From: JAJDZL01 sp965221175
GTDB lineage: Bacteria > Pseudomonadota > Gammaproteobacteria > Arenicellales > JAJDZL01
Direction: 5' to 3'
Length of the DNA: 64,000 bases
Assembly (NCBI GenBank): GCA_965221175.1
Contig: OZ244867.1
Coordinates: forward strand, 2,046,001-2,110,000
In this document: positions 7,974-17,132 of the stretch, one piece after another
How positions within the stretch are numbered: the stretch's first letter is position 1
Layout: each line of letters opens with the position of its first letter
Translations under genes and position numbers: made by a program
Notes under the pieces: generated by a model
Told to the model about the DNA's origin: nothing
The model's input: only the letters and a program-made list of their open reading frames with translations
The model's database searches: none

Positions 7974-9353
7974 ATGGCACAACTACAAGATTATCGAGGT
8001 GAACTTACCACAGTAGCCAGTCAACATGCGCTGGATCTGTATGAAAAAGCACTGGTTCAACTGCAATCCTACAAGGGCGACCCTGTTGAGACGATTGACG
8101 CCGCAATTGAAGAAGATCCCGGATTTGTTATGGCCCACTGTTTGCGTGCTCATTGCGGAAGTGCGATGGCGGACGGAGAATTTACTGATCACCTGCGAGA
8201 ATCTCTGGAAGGCGCTCAAGCTGCAGTACAAAATGGGAATGACCGAGAAAACGGACATGTTGCTGCGATTCAGGCATGGCTAGATGGAAACTTTAAACAT
8301 TCAGTCGATGTTTTAGAATCAGTATTGATTGAACATCCCAGAGACATTCTCGCGTTACAGATTGCGCACTTGAGCGACTTTTACCTCGGTGACTCCCACA
8401 ACCTAAGAGACCGTGTTGCCAGAGTGCTGTCTCAATACGATGAAGATATGCCGGGGTACGGTTATGCGCTCGGCATGTACGCTTTCGGATTGGAAGAATG
8501 CAATGAATATGGTAAAGCCGAGGAGACTGGTCGCAAGGCTGTGGAATGCAGTTCTGGCGATGTCTGGGCGATTCACGCAGTTGCACATGTGCTGGAAATG
8601 CAAGGACGACAGGAAGAAGGAATTGACTGGTATGTTACCCGCGAACAGGATTGGGCGCCGGATAATGAATTCGCCACGCACAATTGGTGGCACCTGGCAC
8701 TCTATCATCTCGATTTACAAAATGTTGAGCACGTACTGGAAATATATGATGCGTCAATCGCCAATGGATCCGTAGCGCTGGAGTTGCTGGATGCCAGTGC
8801 GCTATTGTGGCGATTGCACTTGATGAATATTGATGTCGGTGATCGCTGGCAGTCGCTCGCCGACAAATGGGAGAAAACTCTTCCAAATGGCGGTTTTTAC
8901 TGTTTCAACGATTGTCACGCACTGATGGCTTTTGTCGCTGACGGAAGAGGCGCACAGGCACAAAAAATGATGAACATGCTGAAGAAATCTGCTGAGGGAC
9001 AGAACTACTCAGCCTGGATGACCCAGCAGGTTGGTTTGCCGGTAGCAAAGGCACTGATGGCTTTTGGGGCAGGCAAGTATTCGGAAGCGGTCAAACTCTT
9101 GTGGAATGTACGTTACACCGCGAACCGATTTGGAGGCAGTCATGCGCAGCGCGGTGTGATTTCGCAAACTCTAATCGAATCGGCGATTCGAGCTAGTCAG
9201 TATGACTACGCACGTGCTCTGCTCTCGGAACGAGCTGCACGTAAACCCACAACTCCGCTCACTTGGCAGAATACAGCGCGTGTGATGAGCGCTCTGCAAC
9301 GCCATGACGAAGCCGAATCCGCAAACAGGCGTGCCCACGAGTTATTGAATTAG
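7974..9353 (+). CDS. TTC38-like tetratricopeptide repeat protein (copy B, complete)
   Basis: A 459-residue all-helical protein of the tetratricopeptide repeat protein 38 family, recognisable from the paired helices (DALQIAHLSDFYLGD-like blocks, WAIHAVAHVLEMQGRQEEG, HNWWHLALYHLD). These proteins are probably cytosolic protein-interaction scaffolds, and no catalytic motif is visible. The start is well supported: AAGGAGG ends about nine bases before the ATG. No signal peptide or membrane segment. The last 495 bases are nearly identical to the start of this window, so the genome holds two copies in the same orientation about 8.9 kb apart. Confidence 0.85.
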   Translation: MAQLQDYRGELTTVASQHALDLYEKALVQLQSYKGDPVETIDAAIEEDPGFVMAHCLRAHCGSAMADGEFTDHLRESLEGAQAAVQNGNDRENGHVAAIQAWLDGNFKHSVDVLESVLIEHPRDILALQIAHLSDFYLGDSHNLRDRVARVLSQYDEDMPGYGYALGMYAFGLEECNEYGKAEETGRKAVECSSGDVWAIHAVAHVLEMQGRQEEGIDWYVTREQDWAPDNEFATHNWWHLALYHLDLQNVEHVLEIYDASIANGSVALELLDASALLWRLHLMNIDVGDRWQSLADKWEKTLPNGGFYCFNDCHALMAFVADGRGAQAQKMMNMLKKSAEGQNYSAWMTQQVGLPVAKALMAFGAGKYSEAVKLLWNVRYTANRFGGSHAQRGVISQTLIESAIRASQYDYARALLSERAARKPTTPLTWQNTARVMSALQRHDEAESANRRAHELLN

Positions 9354-9716
9354 TTATTGCGCAAACGGCAAGAATCGAACAAATGCTTGGGCGATATTGC
9401 CCACCCAAACCGTAGCGAAGGGCGATCTGAACAGGCGACTGATCATCGCAATAAAATCAATCGAAAGTGATTCGCCAGTTGCTATAATCCACTTTCGATG
9501 TGTCGAACTGGTAACTTATCAATAGCGCTTTTGGTAACTTTGCATGTAGCGCTGACAGATTTCACCGATGAAATCGCAAATCGTGCGACAATTGCCTTGA
9601 AAATCTGCTAGGCGCGGAGCCAGGGAATTGAGTATCGGAAAGTTCTCAACTTGGTGCACCATAGATCCTGAGTTTCTGCTATCTTATTTGCGAAACAAAT
9701 TCAGGGAGACACGCAA
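9354..9716. other. Intergenic region with inverted repeat and 51-bp direct repeat
   Basis: No gene was seen. It contains an inverted repeat ATCGAAAGTG / CACTTTCGAT (9460-9469 and 9490-9499) around a possible promoter segment. At 9603-9653 it has a 51-base sequence that recurs with changes at 12505-12555 in the same orientation. A Shine-Dalgarno AGGGAG (9703-9708) precedes the TTG start of the next gene. Confidence 0.5.
9603..9653 (+). repeat. 51-bp direct repeat, left copy
   Basis: Begins ATCTGCTAGG and contains TGAGTATCGG. About three quarters of positions match 12505-12555. The two copies sit outside the dioxygenase-like gene and its inverted duplicate, so they bracket that locus. Confidence 0.5.
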
Positions 9717-11579
9717 TTGGCCAACCCTGCACTTAATCTCTCCGAATACACCAGATATAACCGTCCCAGTATCCCTGGACCCAGGGGCCAGACATCAGCC
9801 AGCATCCGAACGGGATCGTCTGCTGGCGACTTGTCATTCGTGATCCGTCAGGACGCGCCAATGAACCAGAATTCAGACCGTAGGCGCTCGGCGTTCGTAG
9901 CCGGGGAAGACCGGCGGGAGTATAACGTCTACATCGAGACTGCGCGTGTGGAAAACGCATGGCCGACGATTCCGGAATGGCCACTCTCCTATCAAATGGG
10001 ACCTCTTCTAGTAAGCCTCGAGATCGCGCTTAAAATTCTGGAAGATACCCTCGACGAGACAGGAAATCGCATTTACCTGAATGACGGGGCAAAGGCCGAG
10101 GTTGTCCAGAGGAGCATCTGTTCGCTGTTGAAGCTGATAGCCGAAATCGCATTCGAAAGCAGGCCCTGCATTGGACATGGGGACGGGAGTGGATCATCGG
10201 CGAACACGCCTGATGTCCTGTTTGGTCCACCCTCCGAGGACTCCGCCTGGAGCGGCGCCATGGAAAAGTTGGACATGATCGGAAATGGAGAGCGGCTTAG
10301 AGAGGAAATCCAATCCCAGCACGATCTGGCGGCAAAAGCTCTGGGCTTTGACTTGGGGCTGACCGGAACACCGGGTCAGCGGAGCATCGACTACGATAAA
10401 TGGGTGCGCCCGGCCGACGTCCACCTGTTGTATGCTCCGGACCGTCGGCAACACTATGTCGAAGACGCTATTTTCGTTCGAGTTCATCAATTATGCGAGG
10501 GGATTCTCGAAGCACTGCTCGTCGAACTCGATGAGGTGGAGGCGGCCTTGTTCAAAGCCGATTATCCCGCGGCGGAAAAACACGTTTTAACGGCTTCCCG
10601 CTTCTTGAGGCCTTTCGAGTGCGCGATCAACCTGCTTGGGGAAATGAGTCAGATCGACTATTCGCCCCTGAGGGTTGCGCTGAGAGATGCCAGCGGCATC
10701 CAGTCGGCGCGCGCGCAGGCGAGGAAGTCCATTGTGAAGGATCATTTCTGGTTATTCCAACGACAGTTGTGGCATCGCGATCTGGACATCTTTGTCGTTC
10801 TCTCCGACCACGATGAAAACGTGTGGGAGTATCGTCTCCTGCAAGCGTTCAAGGTTCTGTCGAAGAATGTTCAAGAGACCATGTCCAACCACGCCCACTT
10901 GGTTCAGAACACATTGGGCTCGACGGTGATAGGCACCGCCGGTTTCCGTATATTGTCGTTGGGCGAGGTTGCCGCCTATCCACTGTTGCCGGAATTGACG
11001 GAATCCCTTGACATGTTGACCTTGTGGACCAGCCTGAGATACGCCGACCACTCGGGAATTGTCATTCGCGAACAGGAAACCAAACATGGCATCGGCGGCA
11101 AGTATGAATTCTCGTTTCCAAGTCTTCCGTGCGACCTCGCGTTGATGACCGAAACGACCAACAAATACTTTGAAGCCATTCGAGAGCATAACAAAGAGGC
11201 TTGGAAAGAACTGTTTTCCGATAGTCTGCATTTCGAGGACCCCAAGGGGACAAAGCCCTATATCTCGGAGTGGAATCTCGATGTATTTTTCAGAAATTTC
11301 CGAAAACTTTTTCCGAAAGTGCACGAGGTCGAAAGCAGTATTGTCGAAACAGGAAACAATCACCTGAAGCTGGATTGGTCCATATCTGCGGAGTCATTTT
11401 TGAAAGGCATCGAGGCGCAGTTCAGCGGAACGGAAATGTTCTATTTCGATCCACAAGGAAAAATCTCGGTCGCTTTCGCGGAGTGGGACCCAGCGGCGTT
11501 GGCTGAGCGATTGATGGAAACATACCGCGCGTCCCTGAGAAGACCGTTGACGAAAGCCGAGTATCTGGAATCGGTGTGA
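9717..11579 (+). CDS. Tryptophan 2,3-dioxygenase-like protein fused to a SnoaL-like domain
   Basis: A 620-residue protein. Residues about 190-470 resemble the tryptophan 2,3-dioxygenase superfamily of heme proteins. FVRVHQLCEGILEALLVEL corresponds to the F-x-x-VHQ helix that carries the substrate-site histidine, LRVALRDASGIQSA to the R-x-x-L-x-x-ASGFQS block, and LTLWTSLRYADHSGIV to the region of the axial heme histidine. Residues about 490-600 look like a SnoaL/NTF2-like fold (NKYFEAIREHNKEAWKELFS ... HFEDPKGTKP). A TTG start is chosen because AGGGAG sits eight bases upstream; the first in-frame ATG is at 9861. True tryptophan dioxygenases are about 280-400 residues, so this is a divergent enzyme, possibly a biosynthetic heme oxygenase. 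Substrate unknown. Confidence 0.7.
   Translation: MANPALNLSEYTRYNRPSIPGPRGQTSASIRTGSSAGDLSFVIRQDAPMNQNSDRRRSAFVAGEDRREYNVYIETARVENAWPTIPEWPLSYQMGPLLVSLEIALKILEDTLDETGNRIYLNDGAKAEVVQRSICSLLKLIAEIAFESRPCIGHGDGSGSSANTPDVLFGPPSEDSAWSGAMEKLDMIGNGERLREEIQSQHDLAAKALGFDLGLTGTPGQRSIDYDKWVRPADVHLLYAPDRRQHYVEDAIFVRVHQLCEGILEALLVELDEVEAALFKADYPAAEKHVLTASRFLRPFECAINLLGEMSQIDYSPLRVALRDASGIQSARAQARKSIVKDHFWLFQRQLWHRDLDIFVVLSDHDENVWEYRLLQAFKVLSKNVQETMSNHAHLVQNTLGSTVIGTAGFRILSLGEVAAYPLLPELTESLDMLTLWTSLRYADHSGIVIREQETKHGIGGKYEFSFPSLPCDLALMTETTNKYFEAIREHNKEAWKELFSDSLHFEDPKGTKPYISEWNLDVFFRNFRKLFPKVHEVESSIVETGNNHLKLDWSISAESFLKGIEAQFSGTEMFYFDPQGKISVAFAEWDPAALAERLMETYRASLRRPLTKAEYLESV
10115..10714 (+). repeat. 600-bp inverted repeat, arm 1
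   Basis: Exactly 600 bases, from CATCTGTTCGCTG to GGCGCGCGC, that recur reverse-complemented at 11897-12496. Only an occasional substitution was seen, for example one changing Asn to Asp in the SSANTPD region. It covers the N-terminal half of the dioxygenase-like domain. The arms are separated by 1182 bases. Confidence 0.9.
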
Positions 11580-11896
11580 TCGGCGCGAGCCTTTGATGCA
11601 TTTGTGGAAGCAGCTTGCGCTCCCTGCCGTCAAGTCCACCTCGACCGCGTCGGGTTTCAGACCGCACCAGCCGTTGACGGGGCGACATTCGACGTTCTGG
11701 CATCGAAATAGAATTGGCATCTGGTCACCGTCACCGGGGAAATTCGTGCATCGAAGCGACCGTAAGGCAGATTGGCTCCAACGTCGATGTTTGGCGCCGC
11801 AGGTAGGTAGACACCGCCGCGGCGCATCTTCGTGTTGGCGATGCGTGCGGAGTTGGCAGCCGGTTCACCGACCTAGACGATCCCGTATAGCGTCGT

Positions 11897-12496
11897 GCGC
11901 GCGCCGACTGGATGCCGCTGGCATCTCTCAGCGCAACCCTCAGGGGCGAATAGTCGATCTGACTCATTTCCCCAAGCAGGTTGATCGCGCACTCGAAAGG
12001 CCTCAAGAAGCGGGAAGCCGTTAAAACGTGTTTTTCCGCCGCGGGATAATCGGCTTTGAACAAGGCCGCCTCCACCTCATCGAGTTCGACGAGCAGTGCT
12101 TCGAGAATCCCCTCGCATAATTGATGAACTCGAACGAAAATAGCGTCTTCGACATAGTGTTGCCGACGGTCCGGAGCATACAACAGGTGGACGTCGGCCG
12201 GGCGCACCCATTTATCGTAGTCGATGCTCCGCTGACCCGGTGTTCCGGTCAGCCCCAAGTCAAAGCCCAGAGCTTTTGCCGCCAGATCGTGCTGGGATTG
12301 GATTTCCTCTCTAAGCCGCTCTCCATTTCCGATCATGTCCAACTTTTCCATGGCGCCGCTCCAGGCGGAGTCCTCGGAGGGTGGACCAAACAGGACATCA
12401 GGCGTGTCCGCCGATGATCCACTCCCGTCCCCATGTCCAATGCAGGGCCTGCTTTCGAATGCGATTTCGGCTATCAGCTTCAACAGCGAACAGATG
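11897..12496 (-). repeat. 600-bp inverted repeat, arm 2
   Basis: Reverse-complement partner of 10115-10714. Both ends are sharp: outside these coordinates the sequences differ at once. Confidence 0.9.
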
Positions 12497-12504
12497 TCTT
12501 TAAT

Positions 12505-12555
12505 ATCTGCTAGGTGCACAGCCGAGGGAGTGAGTATCGGGAAGCTCTTACTTTG
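12505..12555 (+). repeat. 51-bp direct repeat, right copy
   Basis: Partner of 9603-9653. It starts eight bases beyond the outer end of inverted-repeat arm 2. Confidence 0.5.
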
Positions 12556-12670
12556 AGACAATACCTCCGAAATCCTAATTTTTTTGTACAATCAAATTAC
12601 AAACGTCGTGAACAAATCCACAATTTTCACTACAAACAAAAAGTAATTTCCCGTACAGGACAATGCGGTT

Positions 12671-13081
12671 ATGAATGATGTGAACAGACATCATGATGGA
12701 GGTATAGCAACTATTGTCTACATCCTTTACTTGGTCGGAATTGCTTCAGGCGTTACCATCTTGATTGGTGTAATTTTGGCATATACGAACAGGAAGAAGG
12801 ACGCAGTTGACTGGGTTGGTACTCACTACCAGTTTCAAATCCGAACATTCTGGATCGGTTTGTTGTACTCCACCATCGTATTGATATTGTTCGTATCTTT
12901 AGCAGCTATTCTAATCGAACCTTACAATTCGACTTCAATAGCTTATTTCTTCATCCTACCTGTGTTTGGCTTGATAACCGGATTGCTTATATTAATCTGG
13001 TTTGTTGTTCGCAACTTCAAAGGCATTCGTTGTCGGATGAAGTGTGAGCCTTATCCTAACCCTAACACTTGGAATTGGTAG
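12671..13081 (+). CDS. DUF4870-like small membrane protein
   Basis: A 136-residue protein with three to four predicted membrane segments: IVYILYLVGIASGVTILIGV, FWIGLLYSTIVLILFVSLAA and ILPVFGLITGLLILIWFV. The loop DWVGTHYQFQIRTFWIG matches the characteristic DUF4870 core, in which a histidine and FQ-R precede a tryptophan-rich helix. The family has no known function and sits in the inner membrane. It is a single gene transcribed towards the SDR gene 152 bases downstream. Confidence 0.75.
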   Translation: MNDVNRHHDGGIATIVYILYLVGIASGVTILIGVILAYTNRKKDAVDWVGTHYQFQIRTFWIGLLYSTIVLILFVSLAAILIEPYNSTSIAYFFILPVFGLITGLLILIWFVVRNFKGIRCRMKCEPYPNPNTWNW

Positions 13082-13233
13082 TTGTTTCGTAACAACATTC
13101 CACAATTTCCATTCGTGGTCGTTCAGAACAGCCCGTAAAATATTCAAGACTCACCCTTGTTTCAAGCCAGTAAATACTCTTTGTACCCCGTATCTAACCT
13201 CTACCAACAAATTGATTAGCGAGCCCTGAGAAA

Positions 13234-13980
13234 GTGGAGAAAACCTTACTGATAACGGGTGGTAGTAGAGGCATCGGCGCTGCAACTGCTTTATTAGCAG
13301 CACAAAACGGCTATCGCGTTGCTGTTAACTTTCGAGAACGGAAAGATAGGGCTGAGCAAATCGTTGCACAAATTCAAGCAATGAGAGGCGAAGCCATTGC
13401 CCTGCAAGCCGATGTCTCGCAAGAGGATCAAGTCGTGCATATGTTTGAACAAATTGACAGCCGTTTCGGCACAATTTCCGCACTCGTCAACAACGCTGGA
13501 ATTATTGCGCCATTGTCTCGAGTCGAAGATTTTGACGTCGATCGAATCAAGCGAATATTTGAAGTCAATGTTATTGGAGCAATTTTATGCGCCCGAGAGG
13601 CCATTCGAAGAATGTCTGTCTCCAGGGGCGGCAGCGGCGGTTCAATTATCAATAACACCTCAGGTGCTGCACGGTTAGGATCCCCAAACGACTATGTGGA
13701 CTATGCAGCCTCCAAAGGCGCGATTGACACCTTCACTATCGGACTTGCCAAGGAAGTTGCCAGCGAAAACATTCGGGTCAACGCAGTACGAGTCGGATTC
13801 ACCAATACGGAAATGAACGAGGGCCCAGGGCATAGCGAACGATTCGAACGAATGATAAATACCATTGCCATGAGGCGGATGGGGCGGCCGGAAGAAATTG
13901 CAGAAGCTATTCTTTGGCTGCTGTCCGACAAATCGTCGTACTGCACCGGAACTATTTTGGATGTCACCGGCGGTCGCTAA
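13234..13980 (+). CDS. SDR-family oxidoreductase
   Basis: A 248-residue classical short-chain dehydrogenase. The nucleotide-binding motif TGGSRGIG is near residues 8-15, NNAG near residue 87, the catalytic serine in NNTSGAARLG, and Tyr/Lys in YAASK near residue 160. The C-terminus LLSDKSSYCTGTILDVTGG is the usual SDR ending, close to 3-oxoacyl-reductase and glucose-dehydrogenase types. The acidic residue that selects NAD is not evident and NFRER after beta-2 suggests NADP. A GTG start is used. It converges with the Rieske gene, so they are not an operon. Substrate unknown. Confidence 0.88.
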   Translation: MEKTLLITGGSRGIGAATALLAAQNGYRVAVNFRERKDRAEQIVAQIQAMRGEAIALQADVSQEDQVVHMFEQIDSRFGTISALVNNAGIIAPLSRVEDFDVDRIKRIFEVNVIGAILCAREAIRRMSVSRGGSGGSIINNTSGAARLGSPNDYVDYAASKGAIDTFTIGLAKEVASENIRVNAVRVGFTNTEMNEGPGHSERFERMINTIAMRRMGRPEEIAEAILWLLSDKSSYCTGTILDVTGGR

Positions 13981-14049
13981 GCGATTTGAGTTCCAGACCA
14001 GCTAGTTTGCGATAGCGAAATATAGTGAAATCCGGCACCATAGGATAGT

Positions 14050-15087
14050 TCAGTCGTTCAGCAGCTCCAGAATAATCTCCTGAAATCTCGCCACATGATT
14101 CTCCATAACAGGTGATAGCGGCCCCGGCACATACGAACCTGCCCTCATGTTTCGCGTTACCTGACTGCAAATTTCAAAATCTTCTTCCACGATCTGTTTC
14201 GCCCACTGGAATGCATCTTCTCTTTCTTCCGCGTTCAGTCCTGAGTACCAAGCCCAGTTCTTTGAGCGAACATGACTTGAACTTTCAGAATCGACTCTTT
14301 CGGCTTTGAAAACTTTCTCACCCAGAACCAGTTGCAATCCCGGAAAGTGATATATCCATAATCCTTTGCGGCCTCGAAGTCCTTGTCCGCCACCACCGTT
14401 GCCGTGAGTGATATCAAATACGACTGAACGGCCATTGTTTACAGAGATTAGCTCAGCGGCACCGCCGGCAAGCGCTTTTCCGAGACGAGGATGAATCAGA
14501 TTCAGATGGTACCCTTCGACTGTATTGTCGCAGTATGCTTTCCAATTGAGTTCACCGGTTACGGTGAATTCTCCGTGGTACCCAAGATCGGCGGGTAAAG
14601 GAAATGACTCGCTTAGGGCAGCTACCTCTCCAATCCATTCGTTGAAATCACTTCCGCCATCGGGATTGATTTTTACGAAAACAAGTTCGTTCCAGACATG
14701 AAGGTCGACGTGACGCAACGCAAGGTCTTCGCAATAATCATCCAGGTCGACACCAAATCGCGGCGCTTTTAGAAGATTGCCGAGATCGTCATACAACCAG
14801 CCATGATACGGACACCGGATTGAATCAACATTTCCATGGCCGACTTGTAGCAGGCTAGCACCCCGGTGACGACACACATTCAGAAACGCTCGGAGCTCTC
14901 CATCACTGGAATGCAGTACAAACACTGGCCATCCACAAATGGTGTCGCACAAATAGTCTCCAGGCTGGGAAAGAACGTGAACCGGCCCCATCAACCACCA
15001 GGCCGATTCAAATATCAAGCTTCTTTCCTTCTGGTAAATTGAAGGATCAACATACCATTCGGGAGCAAGTGCTTTCTGAATTGTCAC
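14050..15087 (-). CDS. Rieske ring-hydroxylating oxygenase alpha subunit family
   Basis: A 345-residue iron oxygenase. The Rieske 2Fe-2S ligands appear as CRHRGASL (about residues 72-79) and CPYHGWLYD (about 92-100). The mononuclear iron site is in DNTVEGYHLNLIHP (about residues 196-209), with an aspartate in EEDFEIC near the end as the carboxylate ligand. The layout matches single-subunit Rieske enzymes such as choline, glycine-betaine and carnitine monooxygenases as well as aromatic dioxygenases. No reductase or ferredoxin partner lies beside it, so the electron donor must be elsewhere. Substrate cannot be read from sequence. Confidence 0.9.
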   Translation of the reverse strand: MTIQKALAPEWYVDPSIYQKERSLIFESAWWLMGPVHVLSQPGDYLCDTICGWPVFVLHSSDGELRAFLNVCRHRGASLLQVGHGNVDSIRCPYHGWLYDDLGNLLKAPRFGVDLDDYCEDLALRHVDLHVWNELVFVKINPDGGSDFNEWIGEVAALSESFPLPADLGYHGEFTVTGELNWKAYCDNTVEGYHLNLIHPRLGKALAGGAAELISVNNGRSVVFDITHGNGGGGQGLRGRKGLWIYHFPGLQLVLGEKVFKAERVDSESSSHVRSKNWAWYSGLNAEEREDAFQWAKQIVEEDFEICSQVTRNMRAGSYVPGPLSPVMENHVARFQEIILELLND

Positions 15088-15286
15088 TTTCTACCTTGGG
15101 ATAAATCTGTGTAGTAATTCCATATTTTTTCTGTAATTACCTGTAGTTTACTGAATTAAAAAATTACGCCTGCAGAGTTCTTCAATACAACCCTAACTTC
15201 ATCCACAGCAACGATATTTTAGTTTTGAATCGAATTGACATGTGATTACAGTACGTCAAGTTTGAGACTTTTACACTAGCATTCAT

Positions 15287-16207
15287 TCAACTGCGTCGTT
15301 TAAAAATCCGACCATCCATGACAGCGAGCCCCAATCCAATAAGAATCATTCCAACAATCTGACTCAAATTCAGCGATTCGCCGAGGAAGTTCACTCCAAG
15401 CAGAATCGCTGAAACAGGAATCAGAAATGTAACTAGCAGCAGATTCGTAGCTCCGGCTGCGGCGAGTTTACGAAAATACAAAATGTATGCCAGCGCAGTC
15501 GAAAGAAGCGCGACTCCAGCGGCCGCTGCAATCGCTGAAAACCCAGGGGCATCCAGCGTGAACGGTCGATCAAAGAAAAGTGCAACAGGAGTCAGGCACA
15601 AGGAAGACATGGTCAACATCCCGACTGCAAGCACGCTCGGTTGTAGGCCCATTGCTTTGAATCGTCGAGCGAAAACCGCCGAAAACGCATAGGAAACTGA
15701 CGCTCCAAGAACCGCGCACTGAGCAATTACATCAGCTCCGATTCCAAGTAGCGCAGGCGGGCCAATCATGACGACAACGCCGACAAAACCCAAAATCACG
15801 GCGAGTATTTGTGCTGGCGTGATTCGTTCATCAGAAAGCAGTATGCCCGCTAAAACAACAGTAAACAAGGGTGCTGTCGAATTCAGAATCGATGCCAGTG
15901 AAGCCGAAATCAACGTCTGTGCGAACATGATGGCAGAGAATGGAATGGCATTGTTCACAATCCCCATAATCAGAAACGCACCCCAGATACTGAGACTTCG
16001 GGGGATCTCGGCTCCGACAATCAAGAGATAAATCCATATTGCCGAAGCAGCACCACTGACCCGAATCGTTGCTATCGTCAAGGGATGAAAATCTTCGAGA
16101 GCTATTTCAGTAAAAATGAATGATGTACCCCACAGTATGGAGAGCACAACGAGCAGCACCCAAACGTATAAATTCATGTGAGAGGAGACAGGAGCGTACA
16201 TTCTCAC
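15287..16207 (-). CDS. EamA/DMT-family inner-membrane transporter
   Basis: A 306-residue protein with about ten hydrophobic segments in two repeated EamA halves (WGTSFIFTEIAL ... LVLAGILLSDE, and VSYAFSAVFARRF ... AAAGATNLLLVTFLIPV). The family exports amino acids, nucleosides or drugs. The GTG at 16207 is the longest start; ATG codons at 16201 and 16177 are alternatives, and the last gives a more typical N-terminus beginning just before the first membrane helix. A short copy of its 3' end is found upstream at 16229-16294. Confidence 0.85.
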   Translation of the reverse strand: MRMYAPVSSHMNLYVWVLLVVLSILWGTSFIFTEIALEDFHPLTIATIRVSGAASAIWIYLLIVGAEIPRSLSIWGAFLIMGIVNNAIPFSAIMFAQTLISASLASILNSTAPLFTVVLAGILLSDERITPAQILAVILGFVGVVVMIGPPALLGIGADVIAQCAVLGASVSYAFSAVFARRFKAMGLQPSVLAVGMLTMSSLCLTPVALFFDRPFTLDAPGFSAIAAAAGVALLSTALAYILYFRKLAAAGATNLLLVTFLIPVSAILLGVNFLGESLNLSQIVGMILIGLGLAVMDGRIFKRRS

Positions 16208-16228
16208 ATGCTAATCATTGAGTTTAGT

Positions 16229-16294
16229 TTCCGACAATCTGACTCTGATTCAGCGGTTCACCGAGAAAATTCACCCAACCTGAATCACGGAATT
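16229..16294 (-). repeat. Duplicated 3' fragment of the DMT transporter gene
   Basis: CCGACAATCTGACTCTGATT and the following bases align with 15347-15412 inside the transporter gene (QIVGMI / ESLNLS region) in direct orientation, with several substitutions. It lies between the transporter start and the hydrolase stop and does not code for a usable product. Confidence 0.65.
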
Positions 16295-17132
16295 ATGAAG
16301 AAGCAGAATTCTTGATGAATCGAACGAGTTGGTTAGCCACTTCAGCACCCGCTTCAAGCAAAATCGAGTGTTTATATTTTGGCAGAATGATCAGTTCTGA
16401 ATTTGGCAATTCATCAGCAATTAGTCGATTCAATCGAGGGTTGCAGCCGCCATCATTTTCAGCAGTCAGAACGAGTGCTGGAGCTTCTACTTCGTTCAAC
16501 CAAGGCAACATCTCGGTACCGGCATAAATCCTGAACACGTTCATAAACACTCTTTCGTCGGTATCCATGACCTGCTGCAGTCTGGCTTCTACGATTTCTA
16601 AATTATCGGCGACAAAGTCATCAGTGAACCACCGTCCAATCAAGGTCGGCAAAACGTTCGGGATACCTCTTTGTTCCATTTCATGAACCACTTTCCAGAC
16701 ATTTCTGCTGTCGTCTTCCGATCTTCCAGCCGCCGTCGATAGCAATCCCAGAGACAACACGCGTTCAGGATACCTGCGCGCATATGCAGGTCCGATCATT
16801 CCACCCAACGAATGCCCGACAAAATGAGCGCGTTCGATTCCGGTTTTCTCTCGCACACGTTCTAAGTCACTGACAAGTTCATTCAGTCCGAATTCGCCAT
16901 CAGGAATCGGTGATTCACCATGACCTCTCAGGTCATAAGCAACAACTGTGAAATACTTGCTCAGAACCGGGAGCAAAAATTGCCAGCCATTTCTAGCCGC
17001 ACCGATGCCGTGAATGAGAAACAGCGGAGGACCGTCACCCTCAATGCTGAATTTGCAATCAATTACATCTTCAACATTGTGTCTAGCGGAAGTTTGATTG
17101 GAATTCTTCAATTCAGTTTTGCTCGCACCCAA
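16293..17132 (-). CDS. Alpha/beta-fold hydrolase
   Basis: A 279-residue hydrolase. HGIGAARNGW (about residues 40-49) forms the oxyanion region, GHSLGG (near residue 108) holds the nucleophilic serine, ENDGG (near residue 225) the acid, and KYKHSILLE (near residue 252) the histidine. The DLRGHGES motif is typical of the haloperoxidase/BioH-like branch. Substrate unknown; enol-lactone or ester hydrolysis is plausible. No signal peptide. A broken copy of its 5' half lies at 18285-18592, on the other side of the VapBC cassette. Confidence 0.87.
   Translation of the reverse strand: MGASKTELKNSNQTSARHNVEDVIDCKFSIEGDGPPLFLIHGIGAARNGWQFLLPVLSKYFTVVAYDLRGHGESPIPDGEFGLNELVSDLERVREKTGIERAHFVGHSLGGMIGPAYARRYPERVLSLGLLSTAAGRSEDDSRNVWKVVHEMEQRGIPNVLPTLIGRWFTDDFVADNLEIVEARLQQVMDTDERVFMNVFRIYAGTEMLPWLNEVEAPALVLTAENDGGCNPRLNRLIADELPNSELIILPKYKHSILLEAGAEVANQLVRFIKNSASS

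Larger units (their letters stand above)
11731..12591 (-). pseudogene. Inverted partial copy of the dioxygenase-like gene
   Basis: A minus-strand frame of 286 codons. Its middle 200 residues are almost identical to residues about 133-332 of the 9717-11579 protein, with new ends on both sides. The N-terminus (MYKKIRISEVLSQSKSFPIL) differs, and after GIQSARA the frame runs into unrelated basic sequence. The heme-ligand half and the SnoaL-like domain are missing, so this copy should not be active by itself. It would regain a full C-terminus if the segment between the inverted arms flipped. Confidence 0.75.

Noticed and set aside
10752..11363. Minus-strand frame of 203 codons inside the dioxygenase-like gene
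   Set aside because: It is antisense to a clearly coding frame with recognised domains, so it is a shadow frame.
12121..12417. Plus-strand frame identical to one antisense to the dioxygenase-like gene
   Set aside because: The exact recurrence is explained by the 600-bp inverted repeat and does not indicate a conserved gene.
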